The translations under genes were made by a program, and so were the position numbers. From an uncultured Lachnospiraceae bacterium (GTDB lineage: Bacteria; Bacillota; Clostridia; Lachnospirales; Lachnospiraceae), in NCBI GenBank assembly GCA_946549035.1, contig CAMNQH010000036.1, positions 1 through 32,327 on the forward strand: DNA of 32,327 nucleotides, read 5' to 3'. Positions 1-8,560 of this stretch are shown piece after piece (positions within the stretch are counted from its first letter, which is position 1; the number at the start of each line of letters is the position of its first letter). The notes beneath the pieces were generated by a model. It was not told the DNA's origin. It saw only the letters and a list, made by a program, of their open reading frames with translations, and made no database searches.

Positions 1-1079
1 CTATGCTCCTGCCGATACATATCTATTTTTTATCCCTATCTGGTTTAACCCATCTGTCATTTTTCATATAGCAGACAGTAAAAATGCCATAGGAATAATC
101 AAAACCAATCCTCTTAATATAGAAAGTATATGCGCAGGCAACGCTTTTTCTATGGAAGTAAAAAAGCAAGTAGCTAAAATAATATTATATCCAAATGGAA
201 TAGATATAAAATATAATTTTAAACCTGTTTCAGAAATTTGTTGTAACTCCATATTATTCTCACTATTAAAAACTTTCCTGCTAACTTTAATATAATCGCA
301 TTAAAAGTTAGCATGGCAATTCCCGAAGAAATCTGAGCGATCAAAGACGGAAAACCTAACGATAAATCTTGCTTTACAATATATTTCATGATTTTGGTTT
401 TTACAAAATGGAAGGTATTTTTCTTTTTGACCCAGTGAGAAAGCATTATAACAATACTGATAATCGGGGATAATCCTGTGGCAAGAATGGCTCCGAAAAT
501 CCCCATACCCATTGGAAAGATAAAAATGTAATCCAACAGGATATTGGCAAAGCTTCCAACCAACTGAGCTATCATAGGAAGCTGTGGGCTGCTGTTGTTT
601 CTAACAAAACAAAGTAATACATCGTTCAGCATAAATGCAGGTGCAAACAACAGCAACCAGCGTAAATAAGTATTTGTAATTTCCAAGACGCTTTTATCCG
701 CTCCTAAGAGTATTGCCATTTGGAGAGAAAAGAATAAACCAATCAGAACAAAGACTGCTGAAAAAATCAATACAAGATATAGTGTATTTGTATAAATCTG
801 ATGAACTTCCTCCGCTCGTTTCTGGCTTTTGCAGACTGAAAATCTTGTTGCACCACCCATATCCAGCATAAGACCTGTTCCATGAATAGAATTGTATACA
901 GGAATAGCAAGATTTAATGCGGTAAGACCGTTTGTACCCAAGCCTTTTGATATAAAAAATGTGTCTGCTAATATATAACAGGATACCCCCAATGTTCCTA
1001 AAACACTCAAAATAGTGTAGTGGGCAAAATCCCGTATGTAAGATTGTTGTTCCATTTGTCTACTCACTCCTAAAACCAT
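1..1079 (-). pseudogene. MATE family efflux transporter, decayed remnant
   Basis: Reading leftward from an ATG at 1079, the first about 270 residues are a good MATE multidrug/Na+ antiporter N-terminal half: hydrophobic helices, an ADTFFISKGLG segment near residue 40 and FPSLIAQISSGIAMLTFNA near residue 250. At about position 290 the match jumps: the frame runs into unrelated sequence and stops at 219. A second frame (about 64-290) resumes with KVFNSENN and later EKALPAHILSILRGLVLIIP, which belongs near the C-terminus of MATE proteins. So a middle block of roughly 100 residues is missing, with a frameshift at the junction. The second frame then hits TGA at about 64-66, where the family often has Trp. 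The remnant continues to the window edge. The upstream promoter and SD (TAGGAG) are intact, so it may still be transcribed. The family call is firm; the exact deletion length is inferred from usual family length. Confidence 0.85.
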
Positions 1080-1087
1080 AAAAAATA

Positions 1088-1162
1088 GCGTCAGTATTTT
1101 CTATCTTCAAAGGCCTAATGATAGAAAGTCTGACGCTTAACTGCTTACCCAGCGGCAAGCAG
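1088..1162 (-). promoter_or_regulatory. Attenuator-like leader of the MATE gene
   Basis: Read on the minus strand, the leader has a first hairpin CTGCTT...AAGCAG (1162-1141). A second longer hairpin follows, with stems GCGTCAG (1136-1130) and CTGACGC (1094-1088) and an inner pairing TTCTATC/GATAGAA. The second stem is followed directly by TATTTTTT, so it looks like an intrinsic terminator placed between the promoter and the start codon. That layout is typical of genes controlled by premature termination. I could not match it to any riboswitch class I know, and saw no obvious leader peptide. Confidence 0.55.
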
Positions 1163-1183
1163 TACCGATCTATATTTTCTTGT

Positions 1184-1212
1184 ATTATACAATGCAAAAG
1201 CGGGAAAATCAA
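1184..1212 (-). promoter_or_regulatory. Sigma-A promoter for the MATE remnant
   Basis: On the minus strand there is TTGATT (1212-1207), a 17-bp spacer, and a perfect TATAAT (1189-1184). Transcription would start near 1177, about 100 bases ahead of the MATE start codon at 1079, leaving room for the attenuator-like leader. Confidence 0.75.
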
Positions 1213-1246
1213 CACCCAAAATTCCGATTTATCCTCCAAAATAATA

Positions 1247-1283
1247 GTTACTGCTCAGAGGATGACTTGTGATAAACAGTAAC
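1247..1283. repeat. Inverted repeat GTTACTG...CAGTAAC
   Basis: A perfect 7-bp inverted repeat (GTTACTG at 1247-1253, CAGTAAC at 1277-1283) encloses 23 bases. It lies in the divergent gap between the MATE remnant and the sensor kinase gene. A longer repeat with the same arms occurs at 28346-28385, so this may be a dispersed small palindrome rather than a gene-specific operator. Confidence 0.4.
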
Positions 1284-1292
1284 CCGCAGAGA

Positions 1293-1322
1293 TTGTATAC
1301 GGCTAATCAAAAAGAATATATA
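1293..1322 (+). promoter_or_regulatory. Weak candidate promoter for the sugar operon
   Basis: TTGTAT at 1293-1298 and TATATA at 1317-1322 are separated by 18 bp, about 140 bases ahead of the sensor kinase start. The match is poor and the region is AT-rich, so this is a guess. No better sigma-A promoter was seen in 1284-1465, and the rest of this gap shows nothing else. Confidence 0.2.
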
Positions 1323-1465
1323 TAGATTTTTATGGAACAGTACGATACACTATTTAGAAACGAAAGACCAAACTGATCCAGAAAGGGGATAGATCAATAA
1401 GAACTGTAAATGAGAAAAAATTCATTTAAGTTGATAAATAAGAATAAACCGGAGGATGTTCATGT

Positions 1466-3304
1466 ATGAATAAGAAAAGAAAGAATCGCAAATGGAAGAA
1501 TTGCTGCTTTACTATGAAGCAGCAGATTTTATACAGCGTTTTGACCGCGGTTGCAGTTACTGTGGTAATTCTCAGTATCGTCAACCGTGTATTTTTGCAT
1601 AATACGTCCATGAATACGGCTCTTTATAATTATAATGAAATCAGCAGATTGACAGGGAAATATTTGGATGAAATCATTCAGAATGCGGAAAAAGGAATCA
1701 ACCGTATGATTTTTGCCGATAATTTTCAGAAAGTGTTGCTGGATTATGAAGTAGAGCGGGAACAGATTGATCAGGATATTTTGCGGGATGCCGTACAGAA
1801 TGAGCTTGCCAGCTCCGTAGTGGTATCTGATTTATACAGTGGGATCATCTCCAACGTCATTGTGTTTGATGTGGAAGGAAAATACATTGCCAGTATGCGG
1901 GATTATAATAGGGATGCGGATATTAGTCAAAGCAGGTGGAAGGCGAAAGCTCAGCAGAAGAATGGGAAATCTCTTTGGATTGATACCCATCGTGACGCAG
2001 ATGACACATACTTGCAGCATGCCAATGTGCTGTCTGTGGCAAAAATGGTATATTCCACGGATTTGGTTTCTGATAATAAGATGTATGGGCAGTGTATTGG
2101 TTATGTATTGGTCAATATAAAGGAACAGGAATTTGTAAAGCTGTATCAGGATATGTCATACGGTGAAAGTGGAATCATGCGGCTGGTCAACAGTCAAAAT
2201 ATAATTCTGTCCTCACCCAACAAGAATGAAATAGGCCAGCAGTTGGATGAGCGTTTGTTGGGAGACACGGGAACGGCTGAGATTAAGAAGATAGATGGAA
2301 AAAGACAGGTTTTATCTAACTACTATAATCGCGATACGGGCTGGCATTTGGTGAGCAATGTGCTGGCTGGGGAGCTGACCGCGGCAGTGAACAATCAGGG
2401 AATGAACTTTGCTATCATTGCGGTAGCCGTATTTTTGCTTATGCTCTTTATCATGAATTATGTATCAAAAAAGATTACAGAACCCCTTGCAGCATTGCAG
2501 ACTGAGATGAAACGGGTGGAACAGGGAGATTTTGCAATGAATCTCATCACAGACAGCAATGTAGTAGAAATTCATGATTTTATTAATGGATTTCAGATGA
2601 TGGTACATAAACTGGATGAATTGATGGAGCATGTGTATGAATCCGGAAAAAGAGAACAGAAGATGCAGCTTTTTGTAACGGAGGCGCGGCTTTCCATTTT
2701 ACAGAATCAGATGAATCCGCATTTTCTATATAATACATTAGATTCCATTGGATGGATGGCTACTTTAAGCGGACAGAATGGAATTTCCCAGATGGTCAAT
2801 AGTCTGGGGGATATATTGCGGGCGTCTGTAAAGATGGACTCCTTTATTTCCACAGTTGATATGGAACTGGATCTGCTGCAGAAATATTTATATATTCAGA
2901 AGGTACGCCATGGAGACAAGCTAAAAGTTTTTATCGAAGTGAAAGATGATGTGCTAAAATGCCAGATTCTAAAGTTCATGCTGCAGCCATTTGTAGAGAA
3001 TGCGATTGTGCATGGCCTGAAAGAAACCGGAGAACAACTTAGTATCTGGATTCGGATTTATCGGCAAAATGGATTTCTGGTATCAGAAGTGGAGGATAAC
3101 GGACACGGTATGGAACAACGGGTCATGAAGAATTTGTTTATGGAAAAGGAAGGAAGTGGAAAGCATACGGGAACTGGCTGTAGCAATGTGTATAAACGGC
3201 TGCAGCTAGTATATAAGGAACAGTTTCAGTGTCAGGTAGAGAGCAGGCTGCAGACAGGGAGCAAGATACTCATAAAGATTCCCCTCATAGAAGAGACTTT
3301 GTAA
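1466..3304 (+). CDS. YesM/LytS-type sensor histidine kinase
   Basis: This is a membrane sensor kinase of the carbohydrate-sensing YesM family (612 aa). A basic N-terminus is followed by a first membrane helix at about residues 19-44. A large extracytoplasmic sensor region of Cache type runs to about 310, and a second helix lies at about 313-332. A HAMP linker begins around KKITEPL. The His_kinase domain carries the phosphoacceptor in NPHFLYN (His419), and the ATPase domain has its N box at VENAIVHG (Asn512) and a G box DNGHGM. The SD GGAGG (1451-1455) serves the ATG at 1466; another ATG at 1462 gives only three codons in another frame. Its partner is very likely the AraC-type regulator at 6587, which lies downstream of the transport genes. 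Signal identity is unknown; a sugar or glycoside is inferred from context. Confidence 0.93.
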   Translation: MNKKRKNRKWKNCCFTMKQQILYSVLTAVAVTVVILSIVNRVFLHNTSMNTALYNYNEISRLTGKYLDEIIQNAEKGINRMIFADNFQKVLLDYEVEREQIDQDILRDAVQNELASSVVVSDLYSGIISNVIVFDVEGKYIASMRDYNRDADISQSRWKAKAQQKNGKSLWIDTHRDADDTYLQHANVLSVAKMVYSTDLVSDNKMYGQCIGYVLVNIKEQEFVKLYQDMSYGESGIMRLVNSQNIILSSPNKNEIGQQLDERLLGDTGTAEIKKIDGKRQVLSNYYNRDTGWHLVSNVLAGELTAAVNNQGMNFAIIAVAVFLLMLFIMNYVSKKITEPLAALQTEMKRVEQGDFAMNLITDSNVVEIHDFINGFQMMVHKLDELMEHVYESGKREQKMQLFVTEARLSILQNQMNPHFLYNTLDSIGWMATLSGQNGISQMVNSLGDILRASVKMDSFISTVDMELDLLQKYLYIQKVRHGDKLKVFIEVKDDVLKCQILKFMLQPFVENAIVHGLKETGEQLSIWIRIYRQNGFLVSEVEDNGHGMEQRVMKNLFMEKEGSGKHTGTGCSNVYKRLQLVYKEQFQCQVESRLQTGSKILIKIPLIEETL

Positions 3305-3324
3305 AAAATCGGAATAATTCGTAA

Positions 3325-3391
3325 AAAACCCGCCTTGTGAAAAAAGAAGCCTATTGATAAGATAGGATTACAAAAAAGCAAGGAGGGTTTT
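3325..3391 (+). promoter_or_regulatory. Leader hairpin covering the ribosome binding site of the binding-protein gene
   Basis: AAAACCCGCCTTG (3325-3337) is complementary, with one mismatch in 13, to CAAGGAGGGTTTT (3379-3391), which contains the SD of the next gene. An inner stem CCTAT/ATAGG (3350-3354 and 3362-3366) closes the loop. Folded, the SD would be hidden. The 3' arm ends in TTTTCTTT, so it could also end some transcripts from the kinase gene or protect the mRNA end. Which role applies cannot be told from sequence. Confidence 0.55.
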
Positions 3392-3395
3392 CTTT

Positions 3396-4790
3396 ATGAA
3401 AAGAAGAATGATAGCAGCAATGATGGCTACAGCGCTATTGGCCGGATGCCTGGCCGGATGTGGAAATAAGCCGGATACACAGAAAAGCTCCGAAGCAGAT
3501 CAAGGACAGAACAGCTCTGCAGGAGGAGATTCTTCGGAAGGAGCGTCTGCAGAAAAAGATTCAGACGAGGTAGTAACAATCAAATATGTTACATGGGAAT
3601 CCAAGGAAGAGAAAAATCCAATCATCGACCAGTTTGAGAAAGAGCATCCGAATATCAAGGTTGAGGTTACCGTAGTGCCGGACAGCAACAATACGGCTGA
3701 ATCTCTTGATATTATTGCGATGGGCGGTGGCGAGATGGATGTATGGCCGTTCCAGAGCGGCGGACAGTTCAGCCGTATGCAGCAGGGGCTTTTGCTGGAT
3801 GTCAGTGAGTATCTGGAAAAAGACGGTATTAACATGGACGAGTGGTTTGGAAGCTACAGCGAGTGGGGGCAGTATAACGGTACATATTACGGGATGCCGA
3901 GTACGGCATCGGTAGGGATGATGTTCTACAACAAGGATATGTTTGATGCAGCAAATGTACCATATCCCGAGGCTGATTGGACCATTGAGGATTACAAAGC
4001 AATTGCAGAAAAGCTGACCACTGGCGAGGGCGGCAGTAAAGTATACGGAACCTTTCAGAATACATTCCCTGAGGAGTGGGGAATCTATGGAGCCCAAACC
4101 AGCAGCCTGTACGATGAGGATGGTATGTCCAATTTCCGTGTGGATAATGAAGATTTTGTTAACAGCCTGAAGCTGAGAAAAGATATGGATGATGCAGGAT
4201 ATGAAATTTCCTATGCTCAGAATGTTGCGAACTTCTCATACTCCAGTGTAGAATTCTTATCCGGCAGATGTGCTATGACTCCTGGATACAGTTGGGTGAT
4301 TCGTGATATGAAGGATAAAGAAAACTTTCCTTTTGATTTCAATGTGGGTGTATGCTACTTCCCACGGGTAAGTGAAGAGGCGCCCATGAACCCGTCTCAG
4401 GTAAGTGTTGGCATGTTGGGAATTCCTGCATCCGCAGAGCATCCGGAGGAAGCATGGGAATTCATTAAATATTATACGCAGTACGGTTCTGCACAGACAA
4501 TTTCGGATGGAAATATTCCAACTTACCAGAACGAGGATACCAGTGCGCTGGTAAAAGAACTGATAGCAGACACTTCTTTAACTGAGGAACAGGGCGCACT
4601 ATTTTTTGCAGATGACATCTATACGTTTACCGCTGTTCCTACGGGTGTGGCAGCAGGTGAATATGCTACCATTATTAATGAAGAGACGGGATTGTATTTT
4701 TCTGGTGAACAGAGCCTGGAAGATACGATAGATAAAATTAAGACCAAAGCGGATGCAGCCATTCAGGCAGCTATGGAAGAGGCAGAATAG
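3396..4790 (+). CDS. Sugar ABC transporter substrate-binding lipoprotein
   Basis: This is an extracellular solute-binding protein of the family-1 sugar type (464 aa), anchored to the membrane as a lipoprotein. The signal peptide ends in a doubled lipobox, LLAGC then LAGC, so Cys18 or Cys22 is the lipidated residue; Cys22 followed by GNK looks more usual. A Ser/Glu/Asp-rich linker follows to about residue 58, and the mature domain begins with ITKYV-like sequence before TWESKEEKNPI. The aromatic-rich stretch around GQYNGTYYGMPS is typical of carbohydrate-binding members. A very strong SD (AAGGAGGG) sits in a predicted hairpin. It is followed by two permease genes, the first of which has its SD overlapping this stop codon. 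The substrate is not readable from sequence. Confidence 0.93.
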   Translation: MKRRMIAAMMATALLAGCLAGCGNKPDTQKSSEADQGQNSSAGGDSSEGASAEKDSDEVVTIKYVTWESKEEKNPIIDQFEKEHPNIKVEVTVVPDSNNTAESLDIIAMGGGEMDVWPFQSGGQFSRMQQGLLLDVSEYLEKDGINMDEWFGSYSEWGQYNGTYYGMPSTASVGMMFYNKDMFDAANVPYPEADWTIEDYKAIAEKLTTGEGGSKVYGTFQNTFPEEWGIYGAQTSSLYDEDGMSNFRVDNEDFVNSLKLRKDMDDAGYEISYAQNVANFSYSSVEFLSGRCAMTPGYSWVIRDMKDKENFPFDFNVGVCYFPRVSEEAPMNPSQVSVGMLGIPASAEHPEEAWEFIKYYTQYGSAQTISDGNIPTYQNEDTSALVKELIADTSLTEEQGALFFADDIYTFTAVPTGVAAGEYATIINEETGLYFSGEQSLEDTIDKIKTKADAAIQAAMEEAE

Positions 4791-4801
4791 GAGGCAGTAG
4801 T

Positions 4802-5713
4802 TTGAATCATCAGGTAAGGATGAGAAAAAAGAACAAATTCGGAAGATCAGAATCAAGAACCGCATATTTGATGCTGTTGCCCAGCTTTTTGGGTGTGGTC
4901 ATATTTTTAATCCTGCCTTTGTTGTTTGTTTTATACTTGAGCTTTACCCAATGGAATTTTGCCAAGGGCTTTCAGGGCATTGAGTTTAATGGGATTGAAA
5001 ACTATGTGCGAATGCTGACGGATGACAGGGTAAAGACTTCCCTGGCCAATAACTTGATCTATCTACTGAATGTACCTATTACCATTGTTCTGGCCATATT
5101 CTTAGGTGCGGCGTTAAATAAGTATGTATTTTTCAAAAAAGGAGTCCGGGTATTGTACTATCTGCCGTTTATTAGTTCCATGGTAGCGGTTTCCATGGTG
5201 TTCCGAAACCTGTTTTCAGAGTATGGCCCCGTCAATGAATTCCTGATGAATGTACTGCATATTTCGGATCCGCCTAAGTGGTTTTTAAGCTCTGCATGGG
5301 TCATGCCAACTATTATTTTAATCCAGGTTTGGCATGACCTGGGTAATTCCACTATGATATTGATTGCAGGAATGCAGGGAATATCCAAGGATTTGTATGA
5401 AGCAGCAGAAGTAGACGGAGCATCCGGCTGGCAGCGTCTGACCAAGATCACCATCCCTTTACTGACGCCTTATATTTTTTTCCTGGCCATTATCGGGATC
5501 ATGAATTCTTTTAAGGTGTATGATGTGATTAAAGTTCTGACAAACGGAGGTCCTGGCCAGTCTTCCAATGTACTTGTATACGCAGTGTACCACTATGGCT
5601 TTAAAATGTATGATATGGGATATGCTTCTGCTATCTCCGTACTGGTATTTGCAATTATTTTGATTGTAACTGCGGTGCAGTTTGCAGGGCAGAAAAAGTG
5701 GGTAAACTATTAG
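4802..5713 (+). CDS. Sugar ABC transporter permease, MalF/UgpA type
   Basis: This is an inner-membrane permease of the binding-protein-dependent carbohydrate family (303 aa, normal size). Six membrane segments can be picked out, the first at about residues 20-43. The cytoplasmic EAA loop reads YEAAEVDGASGWQRLTKI followed by IPLLTP, the site that contacts the ATPase. The start is TTG at 4802, chosen because AGGAGG at 4789-4794 sits 7 bases upstream and no nearby ATG is better placed. It pairs with the next gene to form the channel. No ATPase gene is in this operon, so a shared MsmK/UgpC-like ATPase encoded elsewhere is expected. Confidence 0.92.
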   Translation: MNHQVRMRKKNKFGRSESRTAYLMLLPSFLGVVIFLILPLLFVLYLSFTQWNFAKGFQGIEFNGIENYVRMLTDDRVKTSLANNLIYLLNVPITIVLAIFLGAALNKYVFFKKGVRVLYYLPFISSMVAVSMVFRNLFSEYGPVNEFLMNVLHISDPPKWFLSSAWVMPTIILIQVWHDLGNSTMILIAGMQGISKDLYEAAEVDGASGWQRLTKITIPLLTPYIFFLAIIGIMNSFKVYDVIKVLTNGGPGQSSNVLVYAVYHYGFKMYDMGYASAISVLVFAIILIVTAVQFAGQKKWVNY

Positions 5714-5731
5714 GGGGAGGGAAGGAAGAAA

Positions 5732-6565
5732 ATGACAGGTAAACAAAAAACATTTATGATTAGAATTGTTATTACAGCCGTTGTTTTAGGGCTTGCAGTT
5801 ATCTTCATTTTTCCCTTTCTTTGGATGATCTCAACATCATTCAAAATGGAAATGGATGTATTTGATTTTCCCATTCAACTGATACCTAAGACTTGGAATC
5901 TCGAGAACTATAAAAAAGTATTTGCGGACAGCAACTTTCTCTTGTTCTACCGAAATTCCCTGTTCATATCAGTAGTTTCCGTGGCAGGAAATCTGGTACT
6001 GTCATCAACGGCCGCATATGCGTTTGCAAGATTAAAATTTCGAGGAAGTAAAGGGATTTTTGCATTGTATATGATTACCCTTATGATTCCGCTGCAAATT
6101 GTGTTGCTGCCCAAATTCATCTTGTTTCAGAGAATTGGCTTGTATGATTCCTATTGGGCATTGATCCTTCCAGCCATGATTTCGCCTTTTGCAACCTTTT
6201 TCCTACGGCAGACCTATCTCTCTATACCGATGGAACTTTCAGAAGCAGGGCTTATTGACGGGGCCAGCCAGTGGCGGATCTACTGGCAGCTGATCATGCC
6301 GCTTGCCAAGGGCTCTATGGTAACAGTAGGAATTCTGGCTTTTATTGACAGTTGGAACGATTACATGCAGCCGTCTATCTTGCTGCGGAGTGTGGAAAAA
6401 TTTACGATACCCATTGGCCTTGAATGGTTTTCCACCAGCAACAGTTCCAATTATGCGTTGATTATGGCGGCTACAGTAGTTTCACTGGTACCAATATTGC
6501 TTATTTTTATTTTGACGCAAAAGTATTATATCGAAAGTATTGCAGCTTCGGGAATCAAGGGGTAG
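5732..6565 (+). CDS. Sugar ABC transporter permease, MalG/AraQ type
   Basis: This is the second channel subunit (277 aa), usual length for carbohydrate permeases of the MalG class. It starts with a membrane helix at about residues 8-32 preceding FLWMISTSFK, a segment typical of this class. The EAA loop is LSEAGLIDGASQWRIYWQLI, ending in MPLAKG. The C-terminus ESIAASGIKG is also typical of the class. It follows the first permease after 18 bases with a strong GGGGGAGGGAAGG-like SD region. With the lipoprotein and first permease it would import the substrate of the operon. Confidence 0.92.
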   Translation: MTGKQKTFMIRIVITAVVLGLAVIFIFPFLWMISTSFKMEMDVFDFPIQLIPKTWNLENYKKVFADSNFLLFYRNSLFISVVSVAGNLVLSSTAAYAFARLKFRGSKGIFALYMITLMIPLQIVLLPKFILFQRIGLYDSYWALILPAMISPFATFFLRQTYLSIPMELSEAGLIDGASQWRIYWQLIMPLAKGSMVTVGILAFIDSWNDYMQPSILLRSVEKFTIPIGLEWFSTSNSSNYALIMAATVVSLVPILLIFILTQKYYIESIAASGIKG

Positions 6566-6586
6566 TGCAGGAGAGGAGGCAGACAG

Positions 6587-8116
6587 ATGGCCTGGAACGT
6601 ATTGATTGTAGATGACGAGGCATTGATCCGGACAGGGCTGTGTCTGTCTGTTCCCTGGGAAGAATTAGGATTTAAGGTGGTTGCCGAAGCAGGCACTGCC
6701 AAGGAAGCCATGGATAAGCTGGAGCATCATGTGGTGAATCTGGCGCTGGTGGATATTCAGATGCCCGGAACCAATGGGATAGAATTTATCCGTGAGGTGC
6801 GGAGGCGTTTTCCCCATATCAAGACCCTGATTATCAGCGGGCACAGTGATTTTGAGTACACTGTGTCTGCTTTAAAGCTTTCCGTATGCGATTACTTGTT
6901 GAAACCGATTCATTTGGAGCGGCTGATAGAAACCGTGAAAACAATTCGCGATCAGCTTGAGAATGAAGAAAAAAACAGCCAGGTACTGCGGGGACAGAAA
7001 ATCATAACAGGTAAGATGATGGTGCTGAGGCTCTTAGGAAAGGATTTTAAGAACCGTGAGGAGATCAACGCTTATTGCAGTCAATGCGGCATAGCGTTTC
7101 CTCTGGAAAACTACTGTGTGTCCGCCATGCGGATACATAAATTTTCACAGATTATGGAAGAGAAATATCAAGGCCAGCGTTCTATATTTGAAGCAGAAAT
7201 TGACGAATATCTGCAACAGGGTTTGCCCGAACAGGGGACGCTGTTTGCGGCATTGGTAGGAGAATATTATACGGTTCTGACAGAGATGCATGATACGGAG
7301 CAGGTTCGTGAGCTTTTGTACCGCAAAGCCAAAGAGAAGGGGATACGGGTGAATATCGGAACGGGAGAGGCGTTCGGTGATATTTTCTTTATGGATGTGT
7401 CTTATCTTCAGGCAATCGACATCATTCGGAAAAAAGACGACAGTGGGTTAGGGAACAAAAAGGCAGTAGAGATTCGTCTCTCCTATATCTGTGACTTGAT
7501 GATCCAAAAGCTAGAGGAGCGAAAGTTTCAGGAGGTAAAGCAGCTGGCACGGGATATTTTTGTGGAGCACCTGTCGGCGGATACCGGGGATGTGCTGAGC
7601 AGGTGTATCCAGTCTCTGTACAATATTGTGGATTATTTTCAATTGTCCCATTACGAGGAGATGAAGGGCATTGTGAATTTTGATATTCAGACCATGTCGC
7701 CCTTTTATTTCTGGACAACCATGCAGTCGGCTTACAGTGAAAAAATAGAGAAAATTTGTACCTTTTTGGAGAATTTGAAAGGCGGAAGCAATGAGATGAT
7801 TGTGGCAAAAGTGATCAAGATTGTGAAAGAAGAGTATTACAAAACGGATCTGTCCTTGCAGAAGATAGCGGCGGATCTTGGCATCAGCTACAATTATCTG
7901 AGTACGATTTTCAAACAAATCAGCGGAGAGAATTTTTCCGCTTATCTGACAAGGGTGAAAATGAGCCATGCAAAGCAGTTTGTCATGGAGGGTAATTTGA
8001 AAATATATGAAATTGCGGAGCGTGTAGGCTATGTGAATGCAAAATATTTTACAGAACAATTTAAAAAGTCAGTGGGTATGACTCCAAGTGAATATAAGAC
8101 CCACCAGGGCAGTTAG
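6587..8116 (+). CDS. YesN-type response regulator with AraC DNA-binding domain
   Basis: This is a transcription regulator paired with the YesM-like kinase (509 aa). The receiver domain spans about residues 3-120, with acidic pocket Asp9/Asp10, phosphoacceptor Asp56 in LALVDIQMPG and conserved Lys106 in DYLLKP. A poorly conserved middle region of about 270 residues follows. The C-terminal 100 residues are an AraC/XylS double helix-turn-helix, with LSLQKIAADLGISYNYLS and, in the second motif, EIAERVGYVNAKYFTEQFKK and the GMTPSEYK signature. It is co-directional with the transport genes and 12 bases before the DUF6379 gene. It probably activates this operon when phosphorylated; no binding site could be recognised. 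Confidence 0.94.
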   Translation: MAWNVLIVDDEALIRTGLCLSVPWEELGFKVVAEAGTAKEAMDKLEHHVVNLALVDIQMPGTNGIEFIREVRRRFPHIKTLIISGHSDFEYTVSALKLSVCDYLLKPIHLERLIETVKTIRDQLENEEKNSQVLRGQKIITGKMMVLRLLGKDFKNREEINAYCSQCGIAFPLENYCVSAMRIHKFSQIMEEKYQGQRSIFEAEIDEYLQQGLPEQGTLFAALVGEYYTVLTEMHDTEQVRELLYRKAKEKGIRVNIGTGEAFGDIFFMDVSYLQAIDIIRKKDDSGLGNKKAVEIRLSYICDLMIQKLEERKFQEVKQLARDIFVEHLSADTGDVLSRCIQSLYNIVDYFQLSHYEEMKGIVNFDIQTMSPFYFWTTMQSAYSEKIEKICTFLENLKGGSNEMIVAKVIKIVKEEYYKTDLSLQKIAADLGISYNYLSTIFKQISGENFSAYLTRVKMSHAKQFVMEGNLKIYEIAERVGYVNAKYFTEQFKKSVGMTPSEYKTHQGS

Positions 8117-8128
8117 GAGGAATGAAAA

Positions 8129-8542
8129 GTGGCATCGGCATTTGATATAAATGTGATTGAAGAGGAAAGCGTTGAGAACCTGGTCTATGAGGGAATTGAA
8201 GGAGGATTTCAATTTCGTATCCGGTTTACGGCATACAGAGGCTCCCACTTATCCTGCATAGAAAGCTTCCAATTGAAGCTGGACGGAAAAGAGGTGGATA
8301 AAGCACAGATTCGCTTTTGTCTTAATGGAAAAGAATTTTTGATTGATCAGCTAAAGGATTTGTATCAGGAATACTGGTTTATCCAGGACAGCGCCATCAT
8401 TAAGGTGATGAGTGGGGAGGCCCTGCGGGGAACCCATCAGATTGATGTAAGATACAGCTTCCGCATTCCATATACCGGGTATTTTGGCAGCTATATGGTG
8501 CAGGAGGGCATTGGAAGCAGAAGCGTAACTATTTGTGCATAG
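8129..8542 (+). CDS. DUF6379 protein, C-glycoside deglycosidase beta-subunit-like
   Basis: This is a small protein without signal or membrane helix (137 aa), rich in beta strands, with SFQLKLDGKEVD and a conserved central FLIDQLKDLYQEYW segment. I recognise it as DUF6379, the family of the small beta subunit of bacterial C-glycoside deglycosidases (types described as DfgB, DgpC or CarC). In those enzymes the beta subunit completes the active site of a TIM-barrel alpha subunit, and such an alpha-like protein is encoded next, 18 bases downstream. The start is GTG at 8129, with AGGAGG at 8115-8120; the ATG at 8122 is in another frame. Family recall is fairly firm. Activity on a C-glycoside is inferred, and the pair could act on another keto-sugar conjugate. 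Confidence 0.75.
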   Translation: MASAFDINVIEEESVENLVYEGIEGGFQFRIRFTAYRGSHLSCIESFQLKLDGKEVDKAQIRFCLNGKEFLIDQLKDLYQEYWFIQDSAIIKVMSGEALRGTHQIDVRYSFRIPYTGYFGSYMVQEGIGSRSVTICA

Positions 8543-8560
8543 AGCAGGAGGAAGACAAAA

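Noticed and set aside
3561..4097. A 178-codon minus-strand open frame inside the binding-protein gene
   Set aside because: It is antisense to a clear coding sequence, with composition unlike the neighbours.
7511..8059. A 182-codon minus-strand open frame inside the response regulator gene
   Set aside because: It is the antisense of a well-supported AraC-family gene and has no SD or family likeness.
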